A DNA stretch of 64,000 nt from NCBI GenBank assembly GCA_003255025.1, contig QANY01005768.1, forward strand, positions 2,208,847 to 2,272,846, in the 5' to 3' direction. The translations under genes were made by a program, and so were the position numbers. Of this stretch, positions 11,524 to 23,682 are shown piece by piece (the stretch's first letter is position 1; each line of letters starts with the position of its first letter). The notes below the pieces were generated by a model. It saw only the letters and a list, made by a program, of their open reading frames with translations, was not told the origin of the DNA and did no database searches. The DNA comes from Datisca glomerata (lineage: Eukaryota; Streptophyta; Magnoliopsida; Cucurbitales; Datiscaceae).

Positions 11524-13102
11524 TTGGTCCACTCTTCAAACATCTCTTTTACCAAGTTGTCCCTCCAAGTAGTCCAACTATTTGACGGTTCCATGTAGGT
11601 TACATGTTGGCTCTTAACAAATTGTTCTTCAACATAGTCATTTTGTAACTCAAAAGGATCCGTAGACATTTCACGTAAAATCAAATTATGAAGAAGGCAA
11701 CATACCGTAAATGGTCATACATTGAATTTTAATGGGGTAATCAGATTTCTCTCTACCTATTACCCAACGGCCTTGTAAAAACCCAAAAGCCATTTCAATA
11801 ACATTTCTTGCCGAGGAATGCCTCATGTTGAAGAATTCTTCAGGAGTAGTTGGTTGGTGTTCTTCCCTCCAATCATTCAAATGGTATCGTTGCCCTCTGT
11901 ATGGTGCCAAGAAACCTTCATCATTGGTATATCCAGCATCACATAAGTAGTAATATCATATTATCAGGACAATTAATTAGGGTCATATACAGTTAAGAAA
12001 ATAAAATGGGTCAATCTCTTGCTAATGTTAACAATTATCTTGGGGTACCTTATACCCATTTTTTCTAGATAAAGCATCACGAGAACTTTAAAGTCTGCTA
12101 CTAAACCCTCCCATCTAGGTAAGACATAAATAAATTGAAAATCTTGAGCGCAAACTCCCAATACATTGGTTGCAATTTTATTATTTCTTGTACGATACCG
12201 AGGTCTATCAACAGCACATACATTGACCTTAATGTAGGTTCCATCTAAAGCTCCTAAACAGTTCTGGATTAATAAAACTCCAAATGTTACAAACCTTACA
12301 GTTTGGTATATAAGAAGGAATCCAATTTGAATTGCATATTTGATACTTTGAACCACTTCCATCTTCTATCTATAGAGTTTTCAAGGATTGACATTGGTTT
12401 TTTCAATAACACATCATGTAGACGTAGTACTGAGTTAAAAAATTTTGTAAAATGCCTACTCACTATTTCATCAGAACGTGTAAAATGTCGTCTAATAGTT
12501 CTATTATTCACGTCATGCGTAATTATATATAAAAAGATAACAAGCATTTCTTCTACATCCATATTCCTAGTTCCCCTAAATTAACCAACTGTCTTAAGAA
12601 GTTGACATAAAATGGTAAATGTTCGTTTATCCATTCGTCTGCTTTCAAAACATGCTAAGTCATTTGTAAATATAATTCTATGTAAATTTAGTGTCTTGAT
12701 ACAGTACCTATTAAATGATATACCAGCCCACCCAATTCTACGTTTCTTTCTCCTAGAAATGATAGTGACTATCATAATCAGAAATAAAATTATCGAATGT
12801 TTTAACATCTCCAAGTAGTAAACTAAAATACACATAATCCTACTTTTGGTATCTAAAGGAAGGCGTGCCATATCTATAAAATATAGTTGATCTAAGATAG
12901 GTACTTGAATCAAGTTTACCCACAGCAATAAACTTAAAGAAGTTAAAGAGCCACACAACACCAGAAGCCATAAAATCAATGTAATATTGAAACGTAAAAT
13001 AGAAATGAAAGCAGTGAGAGAATAAAAAAAGAGATATATCTTCTTGTCAACAAAATCATCCCAAAAGCTAGCTTGAGCTCTCTTATAAGGATTAGAAGAC
13101 AA
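11524..13102 (-). pseudogene. PIF/Harbinger DDE transposase, near-complete but interrupted
   Basis: The minus-strand reading gives the N-terminal helical region (MDKRTFTILCQLLKTVG, then an in-frame TAA at 12581, then MDVEEMLVIFLYIITHD), RWKWFK, and after a likely intron NCLGALDGTYIKV, RPRYRTRNNKIATNVLGVC, VLPRWEGLVADFKVL, APYRGQRYHLNDW, HSSARNVIEMAFG and the C-terminal part to about 11524. All three catalytic acids are present: D of LDGTYI, D of VADFKVL and E of NVIEMAFG. The probable intron runs 12346 to 12264 (83 bp, GT...CAG, phase 0), restoring the family's usual WFK/NCLG junction. A second ~80-nt stop-containing insert (about 11960-12038) has no good GT/AG borders. The start codon is uncertain; the residues before about 12880 look unlike the family. 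Confidence 0.75.
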
Positions 13103-13109
13103 CCGCGGA

Positions 13110-14240
13110 GCTATACGTTACTCCTATATATATAGCAGATAAATTAACATCTTTGACCAGATGATAAATATGTGAATAATGTATTAATCACATCATATGA
13201 TGTTTGATTTCTAACAGATAACAAATTTCATATAATGTTTGGTCTCTAACAGATAATAAATTTCACTTAATAGAGAACCACTTCTTTATCACTCAAAGTA
13301 AAACTTTGTGAAGAAACTATATGATAGTATGTATATTAACATACACGAATTAAAACATCAAGATCCCACGAGTTAAAACATCAAGATCCCACAAGTTAAA
13401 ACATCAAGGGCCAAAATACAACTTTGTTTTAAGCAAGCAATATATACAGAAAAACATCGTAAAATAACATACAGTCTAATTAACGCATCAAATCAAAACC
13501 ATAATCCAATTCCAAATCACAACATTAGTTGCTCTTAAGATTCACAACATTGTGGTGGAAATAAGGCAAAGAAACAACAAAATCAAAACTAATGCCCCAA
13601 TCTAGTAAGCCCACTGAGTCCTCCTCTTCAATGTATTAGCATCATACAACTCATTCTTCCCATATTTGATATAAGTCATTCCCTCTTAAATAAAAATATA
13701 AGCCAACAAAAACTTCCAAAAATGATGAAGGAAAAGGAAAATAGTTACACAATACAAACTAATCTTCATGCCTACATTTATTTATTAATCAATAGGGTAT
13801 CAAGAGTTACAAGTGTACCAGCAAATCTGACATTCCAACAACAAAATTGAAATGTTAAATGATAGTATAGTTATGAGATGTTCATGACCCAAAATCAAGA
13901 AAGCATTTGGGAACAATCTTGACAAAAAAGCTGGAAGATCAAGGTGTTCAACAGGAAGGTCAGGTTGTTCAAGGTCTATAGCAAATCTCAAGTATGTCAT
14001 CCATGGAAGTAAGAGACTCATGGATAGCCACCCAGTTACAGTCCTAGATCTATTTGAAATCAAATTCTGATTTCAGAAATTAATTATGTCTAAATAGAAA
14101 AAAGTAGAGAGGAGAAGAAGAACTCTTAACCAGTAAAATACTCAATCAATTATAGAGATAAGTAGATTTCAATAGAGCCCTAATCAACTATGTCTAAGTA
14201 AAAAAAAAGTAGAGATAAGGCTCAGCAAAATACTCAAAGA
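13110..14240 (-). other. Harbinger 5' flank with small tandem repeats, no gene
   Basis: This is upstream of the transposase on its strand and probably element non-coding DNA. It contains a 23-bp repeat (GAGTTAAAACATCAAGATCC...) in three copies at 13347-13412 and a ~37-bp duplication around CTAACAGATAA near 13205-13270. The 87-codon minus ORF at 13800-14063 shows no recognisable domain. Confidence 0.5.
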
Positions 14241-14380
14241 TTACACATTGCAAGCACCTAATCAACTTCGTGTTTCTCTCGCTTCTCACGAAACTCTGTA
14301 AAAACTCGCTTCAAGTTTCTAGCCTGTACAAAAAATGGAGAAGAGGGAGAAAGGCAGAACACAGAAGGGCAGAGAGAGAA

Positions 14381-14530
14381 AGAGCTTACCATGGGTCGTT
14401 GGAGCTCGTGAGTGAGAGGGAGAGGGAGAATGTAGAACATAGAAGAGAAGCCTTCGTGAGAGAGCTTACCATGGGTCGGTGGAGCTCGTGAGTGAGAGGG
14501 AGAAGGAGAAGGCAGAACACAGAATGAAGA
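14381..14530. repeat. 80-bp direct duplication with splice-donor-like motif
   Basis: AGAGCTTACCATGGGTCGTT at 14381 recurs at 14461 (AGAGCTTACCATGGGTCGGT), followed by the same GGAGCTCGTGAGTGAGAGGG, so the period is 80 bp. Read on the minus strand each copy gives CCATG/GTAAGCTCT, which resembles an exon end with a 5' splice site, perhaps of an untranslated first exon of the Harbinger transposase. Confidence 0.6.
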
Positions 14531-14559
14531 AGAGAAGCCTTTGTTGCCCGAAATTGATA

Positions 14560-14714
14560 TATCTCTCAATTTAGACGGAATCAAGATACCCTTAATGGAG
14601 GATATCTTGACATTCTGGTAATGTTAAAATACTCCAAAAAATCAAACAAGGGAATCTTAATATCACCCCATTTTCAGGCATTTCACCTGATATCACCACA
14701 TACCAAACACCCCC
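14560..14714 (-). repeat. Terminal region of the Harbinger element
   Basis: The plus strand runs to CATACCAAACACCCCC at 14714. Its complement starts GGGGGTGTTTGGTATG, matching the GGGNCTGTTTGGT style of PIF/Harbinger and Tourist termini. Sequence composition changes sharply to GC-rich DNA just outside. No partner end was found. Confidence 0.45.
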
Positions 14715-16121
14715 TATGGGCGATTTCGAGCTCCTCCACCAACCTTTGTCGATCAGTCGTAGTCGAGCTCCTCCGAAGGAGCCATCTCTCTCTCTCTCTG
14801 AGCCCTAGCTCTCACCGCCTAAAAGGTCAAGCTCGATACCGGAGCTTCCATGGATAGGTTATGCTGCTTCAATTTCTGCGCCCTAGCTCTCTCTCGGGAC
14901 CACAAAGACCAGGTTCGTCTACTTTTCATTGTTTTGGTTATGTTCTATTTGAATAAAGTATAAGATTTTTTTCTGTTCTTATTAGCTAAGAAACTCATAA
15001 ATTAAAATCGGACGTTTAATTTTTATAGACATGATTGTTACTTGATAACTTTAGCGTTCGATGTAAATTAGTATACAACTCTAAAAATTTTGCTACTTCT
15101 GTAATCAATAATGAATGTTTGCATATAGATCCTCAAATTTACATAACACATGCTCATGGCTCCACTTGCAATTGCGTTATCTTGTTTGATTGCATAATTA
15201 GTTTTTGTATGTCTATAACATTTTGTCTTTGATTGTTTGCTAAAAATATAAAATAGTTGGATACTTGGATTAAGAAATAGTATAATATTATTTGGATAAT
15301 GACATTTCTCATCGTTCACATTAGGTTACTAATAGCGAGAAAGTTCTCTGTAACTATTGATACTAAAATGAATATCTATATAATTAACGTAAATCACAAG
15401 ACATGTTAGTGTAATTTATAATGCATAGTTTTTTTTATTCTTGAATAAATGAGAAAACTTAAATTGAAGATAAACATTTAAGTTTTCAAGTGTGGCCCGT
15501 CGGCCTTATTGGATAAGATGCAAATTCTGTATGTTTCATCTCTGTACTTATTCAATTTGTTGCACTGATTTCTTGCATGTTACTCGAATTTGAAACAATC
15601 ATCTTTGGGCTAGCTGGCCAAATCATAAAGCATGTTTTAAATTGGATTGCACAGATATTCGTGGAGAAATTTAGTGTCCTGTATATTATTTATTGCTTAC
15701 TTAGTGATCTTTTATATACTGCAGTAGCTACCGAATAAAGAAATAAGAAATTTCTATTCCATAATCAATTGTTTACAGGTGAATTTTAATTTGCTAGAAA
15801 TTATCTTTGTTAGAACCGGTATGTTATGGGCATATTTGTTTTGCTTCAAACAAGAATATACTCATGGTTTTAAGTTTTTAGTTGAACCATCTGAATTGAG
15901 ATGTGTTGAGAGAATTTTCCTTTTTTTTGCTTTACTGCATACACGTTTTTCAGAATGTTTTCATAATATGATGCCTAAGTACAATGGTCATTTATTTTGT
16001 TTCCAGTAATTTTGACTACTTAAGATTTTGCCATGATGTAATTGCTAACTGACCATTATTTGTTGTAATCGTTTTTCAGATTCAATACTATCTGAGGAGA
16101 CTATTCAGAAGATTTTGGCTG
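14715..16121 (+). other. Possible host-gene remnant: CT-rich leader, first exon and one small exon
   Basis: Outside the transposon end the DNA becomes GC-richer, with CT-rich and CCCTAGCTCTC segments like a plant 5' UTR. An ATG at 14850 opens 21 codons (MDRLCCFNFCALALSRDHKD, ending in Q) that run to CAG/GTTCGT at 14912, a good splice donor. A second exon-like segment at 16080-16121 lies between TTTTTCAG and GTATTC; it is 42 nt long, a multiple of three. I do not recognise the protein. No further exons are evident before the CACTA terminus at 16480, so if this was a gene it is truncated or disrupted. It is a weak inference from sequence style alone. Confidence 0.25.
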
Positions 16122-16479
16122 GTATTCTACTCTTATCTTTTAACTCAGTATGATAAATCTCATTTCTGTCTCCGGAATTGCTTGCTTATATTTTTGTTCT
16201 TAACATATTCGAATGGTTCTCTCTCCCTCTCAGTCTCTTTTTCACTCTCAATTTATGTTCCAGTGTTGTCTCAAACCATGCATCACAGCTTGGGTTTTGC
16301 AGAAGGGATATATTGCTATTTGGTCTTTCTTCTTCAGTTCCTTTAATATTTCATTCTTCAGGTACCCTTAATTTGAGTGTTTATAATATATAGTGTGTTA
16401 ACGCTTTTGAGTATATTTATATTAATTGAAGGTTATGAAATGATGAATATATGTTATATATATATAGAGTACTTGAAAT

Positions 16480-16809
16480 GAGTGTTGTAAGTACTTCCCA
16501 ATCTTGCAAAACAACCCAATTTTTTAAATGTGTGAACATTAACGGCGGTTTAAAATCTTCGCTATATTTTTTTTATATGTTTTCACAATTGCCGATGGTT
16601 TATAACCGCCGGTATAGGTCAGAGAAAGCCGCCGTTATTTGTCAGGATTTATCAGCGGTCCTCCAACGGTTAAGAAAACAGTCGCGAAAAGTTTTACAGC
16701 AGCAGTTTCCACAGTTATTTTTGAATTGCCGCATAAGTGTTTGGCGGCGGTTAAAACCACCACCGTAACCTTTTAAAACCGTCGTAATTGGTGATTTTTT
16801 TCTATAGTG
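16480..16809. mobile_element. CACTA (En/Spm) transposon terminus with subterminal repeats
   Basis: The segment ends TTTTTTCTATAGTG at 16809, the complement of CACTATAGAAAAAA, a typical CACTA terminus. Inside it are many short direct and inverted copies of a CGGCGGTT/AACCGCCG motif (GGCGGTTTAAAA, AACCGCCGGT, GCCGCCGTTA, GGCGGCGGTTAAAACC, AAAACCGTCGT), the usual subterminal transposase-binding array. No transposase sequence or left terminus is visible, so this is one end of a deleted or non-autonomous copy. Confidence 0.75.
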
Positions 16810-17964
16810 TGGGGAGAGAGACCTTCTAAATCCCCCTCTCCGGGGAGATCTTTTTTCGTTTTATACTTCTAATTTTTCTATGTCTTATTATGTTGATGTC
16901 TCCTTAAAATCCATGGTCATTTTCTTTCGTAGATTTAGATCTATGATTTCGGTCTCACTCATATGTGTGAGAGTTTCTTTTATGGTTGCAGTGGCCTCTT
17001 AGAACAACAAGATTTTAGGATTTAAATTGACAAATAAAATTACAATGGATCGTTTCAGATGCCACTCCTAACAGTTCTCCAACCAAAAACATTTTCTACA
17101 AGTTCTTTGTTTGTTATCTATGATTTTTTTAATAGTTTTATGATAGTTTGTTGTTTGTTTTTTTAATTTTATTTAGGTTAGAAGATTTTTCTCCTTTGTT
17201 TAGATGATGCTTTACAACATTACACAATTAGTGATTGTAATCCTTCTTTAGATGTTGAATGAAATATGTTCGCGTAGAAAGCTGTCAAATTTCTAGGGCA
17301 AAATGAATTAGAGTTTCATGTTTTAAAACTTAGTTACTTTTCCATGTGAGTTTTTATTTGACAAACCCTTGAAGACACAATGATACAAACATTACGGAAT
17401 GGAACTCCACAACCCATAACTTGTATTTATTTAACACATATTTCCTTATCATGAGTGGTGCAGAAAAGAATAACCAAAGGTATCAAATATTAGCATATGC
17501 AGAAAGTTAGATGTCACATTTATTCTTCTACTTAATTGTTCCTACCCTTTATATTGCAACTTTGTCCCTTCGGAATGCCTTTATTACAGAAATTTATTGC
17601 TCAATTGTTAAAATATGAATTTAGTTCTCTCCACTATCTCATTATTATGATTATATTGTCTCTCTTTTGGGCCTCAAAATTGGAACAGTTTGTGGGCCTG
17701 ATAGAGGCAGCTGTCTCTCTTTTATATATTGAGTTTTTTTTTTCAGATGGTGTGGCGCTTTTCCCCTCAAGATTTAAAGTGGTATTGAGATTTGAGAATT
17801 GGAGGATAAAAAATGTGTTTAAGATTGTTTGCTATTAAAATAACTTGTATACATTGAACTAATATTATTTTAATTAAAAGTTATTTCATGTTTATATATA
17901 GGTATTGACTACCGCCTTCAATGAGCCTTTACTTTAGAAAACGCTCTCAAGATCCTTAACCGTG
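16810..17964. other. Unclassified stretch, no gene
   Basis: From 16822 to about 17110 there is a CCTCTCCGGGGAGATC segment and a run resembling the leader of a plant retroposon (ATGGATCGTTTCAGATGCC at 17045), but I cannot name it. The ORF at 17536-17838 has no recognisable domain. Confidence 0.35.
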
Positions 17965-18400
17965 ACAACCTCACTAAATTTATCGTGGCGATATCCTCTC
18001 TCAATCACTCGCGGTGACGTCCTCTCTGAATCCATCGCGATGACATCCTCTCTCAATTCGTCGTGGGGACACCTCTCTCTAGCCATCACAATGACCTCTC
18101 TCATGCCATCATCATGGTAACCCTTCTCAAGCGATCAAAATGACATCCCTCGAGCCATCACGAAGACCTATCTCAAGCCATCACGGCGCCGTCTCTCCCT
18201 TGAGTAATTACTTCAATATCTCCCTCAAGTTATCATGGTCACATTTCTCTTAAGACATCTGAACAACATCTTTCTCAAGTCTTCTTGATGACATCTCCAT
18301 TAAGTCATCACGAACAATATATCCTTCAAGACCTCACGACAAGGTCATTCTCAAGACATGGCGTCAATGCCTTCCTCAAGACTTCATGGTGGAATCTCCA
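17965..18400. repeat. Degenerate ~25-bp tandem repeat (about 17 copies)
   Basis: Units close to GACATCTCTCTCAAGCCATC plus ACGR recur about every 23-29 bp: for example GACGTCCTCTCTGAATCCAT, GACATCCTCTCTCAATTCGT, GACCTATCTCAAGCCATCAC and GACATCTCCATTAAGTCATC. Copies are strongly diverged and vary in length, so the array is old. No open frame runs through it. Confidence 0.7.
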
Positions 18401-18409
18401 TTTAGAATT

Positions 18410-21220
18410 TATGGCAAAGCCGCCCCTTTGAGTTACCACATAAGACCTTGATCTCCAAATCACCATATTGGCATCACGAGCAAGTTGGTGCCTGCAAACA
18501 CAATCTGAAAGATATTGTGATATCTTATCAAGACAGAATCACCCCGCTATAGCACTGTGTTGTATCTCAATCATCAAGTCAAGTGACAAGATTAGATAGA
18601 CATTACCCCATTGAGAATGAAATGGAGACATACAGGTTGGAAGGATTAGGATGTGGCTTGTCAAGTCGATCCACTACTATTACCTCCTTAGTAGTGATAG
18701 ACGCACCTTCCTCTCCTTGAGGATGAGCCTAGAGACATATTGCAACGTTCAATACGTTAGTCTAACTTTGACACTAGCATATGTGTCATTTACTTATTGG
18801 TCCCAAAAATAGGGTATCCCCTCCCTTTTCAATGTATAAGAGGAATCACCACCTCATTTCATAAGGGGTGGCACAAAGACACTATTCACCTCTACACATG
18901 TTCAAACTATCTCTCTTTCATTATGAGGTTTCACAACCACCACAGTCACCACCATCACTACCACCCCTTGGCAACCCTAAGGATGCATTACTATTGGTGG
19001 TTAATTATTAATGTCTAGGCTCATTAACGATGTCCATCCTTCCCTTCGTGCTAACCTCCATTCACATACCTGGTCCGAATCATATTATGTGCATACAATG
19101 TCCATCTCCTTGTGAAGTACTAAAGCAAATGTTTATTTGTGTTTTAAAGTATTTTAGGTTATACTTGAATATGTGTTTTTTGTAGAAGTGTTTCAACATA
19201 CCACAAGGTACTTCAAATAATAACATTTATCAAATAAATATGATTTAGAATAGTGTTTTGATTCTTTTAATATTTTTGGACAAAGCACTCACCGAGTGGG
19301 ATCAAAGAAACTAACGGACTGATCATTAAATAGATAAAAATAGGTGCAAATTCTGACATCACCACAGCCCACTTGGTTCTTTCGCTCCTTGATCGAACTT
19401 ACCTTTGTAAAGAAATTTGATTACGATTGAGTTCAAGTTCGAACTCATTATGAGACCACTGATTATATCTTTGTATTGTGAAGGTAAAAAGACTTCCAAA
19501 GTTTTTAATTTGGGCATAAATTAATTGACACTTTCAATTTGATGCTGTCAAACTATTAATCAAACTTTTGTTGGGGAAAAATATCAATTTGACTAAGTGA
19601 AGATTTGTGGCGAGATCATTACAATAATCTCTCACAAATTACTGTTTGGAGGAGATGGTAGATGCAAGAGTATTTAACATTCCTACTGGTGCTTCTAAGA
19701 AGTGAGATTCGAGTCACTCAAACTTTCACCCCATTTTTAGTGCAACACTCCAACAAAAATTTGGTATGTATTTGAAGTTTCCTTTAATGACACGTTTACT
19801 TAATCTCGTGGAAAAGAATTCCGTTGAGTTTGATTCTAAATTATCATTTCGATTGTCTACTAGAATTTTAGAATTTGATTCTGAATAGGTCACATAACTT
19901 TGATCAATATTAATTTTTATTAATGGCTTGGTTTGTTATTCCTAGCAAATAGCTCGTATTGAGATTCCAATTTATGATTAATTTGGAATGAATTATGAAA
20001 AATCTAATATTCCCTAAAAATTATTACCTAACTAACCCTCACTTCTTGGTTTTACGCATATATTTATTTTATCTTCAAGACATTTTGATCATCAAGCGGG
20101 TAATATAAAGTTTAATTGCCATTTGTCAAATTCACGAAATTATGTACGATCTACATAATTAATATATAATATCACTAAAAATTGTATATAGTTATTTAAT
20201 TCTAAAAATTGTATGTGGTTATATAATATCACTAAAGTTTGGTGAATGATATATGTCATTATAATTAGGAAAAATAATTAAATAAAAAATAATATTAATT
20301 GTCATTGAAGGGATATTTTTAATAATGTCATATAATTTTATTCTAATATTTTTATTAATAAACACAAACAATCATTTTTATTCTGACTAATCTAATTCGT
20401 GATTCTGATTACTCACAGTTAATAGATATATTAATCCAACTTTTGATTATGATTTCAAACTAGTCTATTCTGATACTGATTTCTAGAAAAATCGGTTAAG
20501 AATCTTTATCCGATTTCAAAATACATGTAAGGGTGCCGTAAGCAAAATAGTTCATAATGTAAAATCAAGTTGCCCTACTGAACATGAATTCTGAAACAAT
20601 TATATTTGATATTTGCACTAGAAAATTGTACGGATGTCAATGCATTGTGTACATATATCTTTTTATTATGTCCTGTCCTTAAAGAATATCACATGCCATA
20701 GCATTTGATTACATTTTACTCCAATGTTTCTTCTCATTTAATATTATTAATATTACTGTTTTCTTGGATCTAACTTTTCGGATAATAGCACATGGAATGC
20801 GAGACAAAGCTGGGATACATCATGCATATTTTTATATAAAACACAGCTATAAATAAAATGATACATAATAATTTCTACAATTAATTAAGTATATAAGAGA
20901 TTAAATTATAAGCAATAATATATTTTTTTATCAGTAAATAAATATGATCTTGAACGTTCACTTAATCTTATTAATTATATGGAAAGTGGTAATTACCTAT
21001 ATTGTCAACTCATTTGTTTAATTTAGTTCATGTGTCACTCCATATTTTGCACATTGCCTCGATATGAAGTCTAGTTAGCAATATTTGGCCATTTCTTATA
21101 CAAGTAGATGCACATTTTTATCTCAGTTAAATCTATGTCAGTTCATTTTCAATGACTTATGAAAATTAGTGTTGACATGAGCTTGAACTAATAAGAGAAA
21201 TAATTAACTCAAGATAATAA
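18410..21220. other. Intergenic DNA, possible decayed retroelement at 18480-19100
   Basis: 18480-19100 is less AT-rich and contains ATGTATAAGAGGAATCACCACC near 18832, which could be an LTR-type TATA region, but there is no repeat partner or coding domain. The ORF at 18797-19018 is not convincing. 19100-21220 is AT-rich with no recognisable gene. Confidence 0.4.
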
Positions 21221-21227
21221 ATTAGAA

Positions 21228-21515
21228 AGATGAGTATTTCTAGACCAAGTGAATTAATGATCAAGTAAGTGATTAAGTAATTTATCATTCAATCATAGGT
21301 TGATAGTACATTACTCATTAAAATGATGAGTAGTTCTAGACCGAACCAAGTTCTTGATTAAGATTTAAATGATCAAGTGATATGTTATTACTTCATAGGT
21401 TGTTGAAAAATTATTTTAATGAGTGATAAAATATCAACTTATAAATTAGTGACATATAACCTGATTACTTAAAACGTGATAAAAAATATGGTTTGTCTAG
21501 AATTATTCTAAAATG
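21228..21515. mobile_element. MITE-like element with ATTCTAGACC termini
   Basis: It starts GATGAGTATTTCTAGACCAA and ends with the inverted counterpart TTTGTCTAGAATTATTCTAA. An internal copy of the left end (GATGAGTAGTTCTAGACCGA) lies at about 21323. The same terminal motif recurs at 49042-49182. GATCAAGTGAT-like words repeat inside. The superfamily is not assigned, as the target duplication is unclear. Confidence 0.5.
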
Positions 21516-23543
21516 ATTTGTCAAATCAACCCATGAATGAATGGTGCATCACTTGATCATCAAACATTTGATATATAAGTTGATCGATCTAGAATTAGAC
21601 TAAAAGTATATTGTTTAGTTAATAAGTGTTGACTAGAATTTACGTAAACAGAAATACCATACTGAAATATAACTTCTATCGTAAATTATTGACAAATGAT
21701 AATTATAAGAAAATATATTAATTTCAAGAAATAACCCATTCTCTCAATTCTCATCTCAAGTAGCGGAGTATTCAGCGACTTGATACTTTTCGTTTAGCTT
21801 TATTTAAAATGATATTTAAAGTTTTCAAATGAATTATTATTTAGCACAAGAAAAAAACGACTTATATTGTCTTCGTCCACAAATAAAAGATTACAATAGG
21901 TCATTCCATAACTGAATTTCGCATTTTATCAAATAATCAAATATTATATTCCATGTAGCGATAGATGAAAATAACTTGTTAAATATTCACATTTAGATTC
22001 TAAGTTCGTGAGTCTGAGTAATAAATTTATATCAATTTTTAATTTTATTTAAAAGAAAATCAAATATCACTTTTCAAAAAATGATTACTTCATGAAATTG
22101 AGACAACGGTTTTTTGGGAGTCGGCCATTATTTTTTTTTTTTGGTAATCAATACATTAGGTGACAACATCCATATTGATTGTTGCAACCAAGTGGTCCAT
22201 AGTGTTTTCGTTCATAGAATATATAGTGGATGTCCGTAACAAAATTTGCAAGCAATCTTTACAAACAGATACCTTCTTTTCGTTAAAAAGAATAAAATGA
22301 TAGCCAAAGTTAGTTTAAAATTTGGATTTTGGTCATAGCCTTTTTTTCTTTTGATATCCCAAGATTAATGAAAACTATTTATAGGACGTGGATACTAAAA
22401 ATACAGAATTCATAATCTCAGGTTCTAAAGAGATAAAAAAAAACAAGAGAAAGTACAAAGAAAGCAAGGTTGTTTTTTGACAATTGGTTAAATTATAAGT
22501 TATACCATTTACTCTTTGACAAAATAACTCCTAGATTTTGGAAATGTCCAATTTATTCCTGAGTTTTTTTAGATAAGGGTTCTCTCCTGACAAACAGAAG
22601 AAACATGTTCAACATGACACTACCATTTACTCTTTTTTTTAGATTATGCATGTTTTTAAAAATTAAAAATAAAATAAATATGATACATTGAACTTTCTTT
22701 TTCTATCGTTTACTTAAGATCTATCAACATCGTTAGATAACATTTCAATCGTACAGATTAATCAAAAAGTACCTATTGAATATATCATCTAATGGGAGGT
22801 GATCCAAATCTTAGCTTTTTAGATTAATTTTAATCCTTAGTATAGGTGTAGGTCCATTTTAATTTCTAATTTCATGTCTAAAGTGATTGGAGCAATTTAA
22901 TTTTTTTAGATTAAAAAACAATTAAACCGAGTATGAGAAAACAATATCCTCTAACTTGAAAGGATTTGGACACCTTCATGTTTTAAGTGAATATGAGATA
23001 ATTATGTTAGATCTCAACTATTAGTTACAATTTTCAATAGTCTATATCTATTCACATAAAAATAAACTTGAAAAAACTGAAGTTACTCTTAGAACAAATC
23101 TCAACTGCTATGGAACAAGAGAGGAGGATCAAAATCTTTGGGAAGGCGAGACTCCTCTAACTGCACTTAGAAGTCTTTTAAAAGAATAGCAACTTAGTTA
23201 ACCTACGAACTGCCTAATTACCATGTTTATGAATAAAAAAATTACAACTAAGAAAAGTATAATTTTTTTTGTCAAAGTTACATTACAGATTCAAAGAAAA
23301 ATGAGAATATGTGTGTGGGGGTTTAAGCAACTACGCCAACTCATCTTGTCAACTAAGAAAAGTAGATGAATGGGAGATGATTCCGCGACTTAGTTATGAA
23401 TGTCCCAAGAAGCACGAATAAGGCAATTTATCGCATGCACGTATGGTAGTGGAAGCTTCTTTGCTAGAGCATCAGTGACATATACAATTTAAGAGGTTAA
23501 AAGATTAGATTAGACATTCTAAATTTAGAAAATCTTTTATAAG
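21516..23543. other. AT-rich intergenic DNA, no gene
   Basis: Nothing is supported here on either strand. 22490-22600 (TTGGTTAAATTATAAGTTAT through ATTTATTCCTGAG) resembles the ends of common plant foldback repeats, without a visible partner. Confidence 0.5.
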
Positions 23544-23682
23544 TGTCGCAACGTGCCTGCGACGCGGAGCGACGATTGAAAAAATCATTTTTAAAGAAAA
23601 AAATTCAGAGTCACCACCAATCATTTTAGGGTGTGATTGACCACCCAATTTTAAAACAAAAATTTGGCCTACGAAAACTCAA
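23544..23682 (-). repeat. Outer end of the left (3') LTR of the Ogre-type element
   Basis: It begins TGTCGCAACGTGCCTGCGAC and matches 35719-35849 with few differences, including the shared GATTGAAAAAATCATTTTT and TTTTAGGGTGTGATTG blocks. The minus-strand LTR therefore ends ...GTTGCGACA. After 23682 the two LTRs diverge abruptly. 23700-24100 then holds CT-rich and AT-rich DNA without genes. Confidence 0.8.

Larger units (their letters stand above)
9850..14714 (-). mobile_element. PIF/Harbinger DNA transposon (decayed)
   Basis: The element combines a DDE transposase ORF (11524-13102) and a Myb/SANT-like ORF (9853-11235), both on the minus strand. This is the two-gene layout of PIF/Harbinger transposons. 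The right end is probably 14714: the minus strand there begins GGGGGTGTTTGGTATGTGG, a PIF-like terminus, followed outside by TA-rich bases that could be part of a 3-bp target site. The left terminal repeat was not located, so the low-coordinate boundary is only the end of the ORF. Premature stops and frameshifts make both ORFs non-functional. Confidence 0.65.

Noticed and set aside
13800..14063. 87-codon minus-strand ORF
   Set aside because: No recognisable domain; it lies in non-coding flank of a transposon.
18797..19018. Histidine-rich 73-codon ORF
   Set aside because: The HHHH run comes from a CACCAC/CATCAC simple repeat; no domain or gene context.
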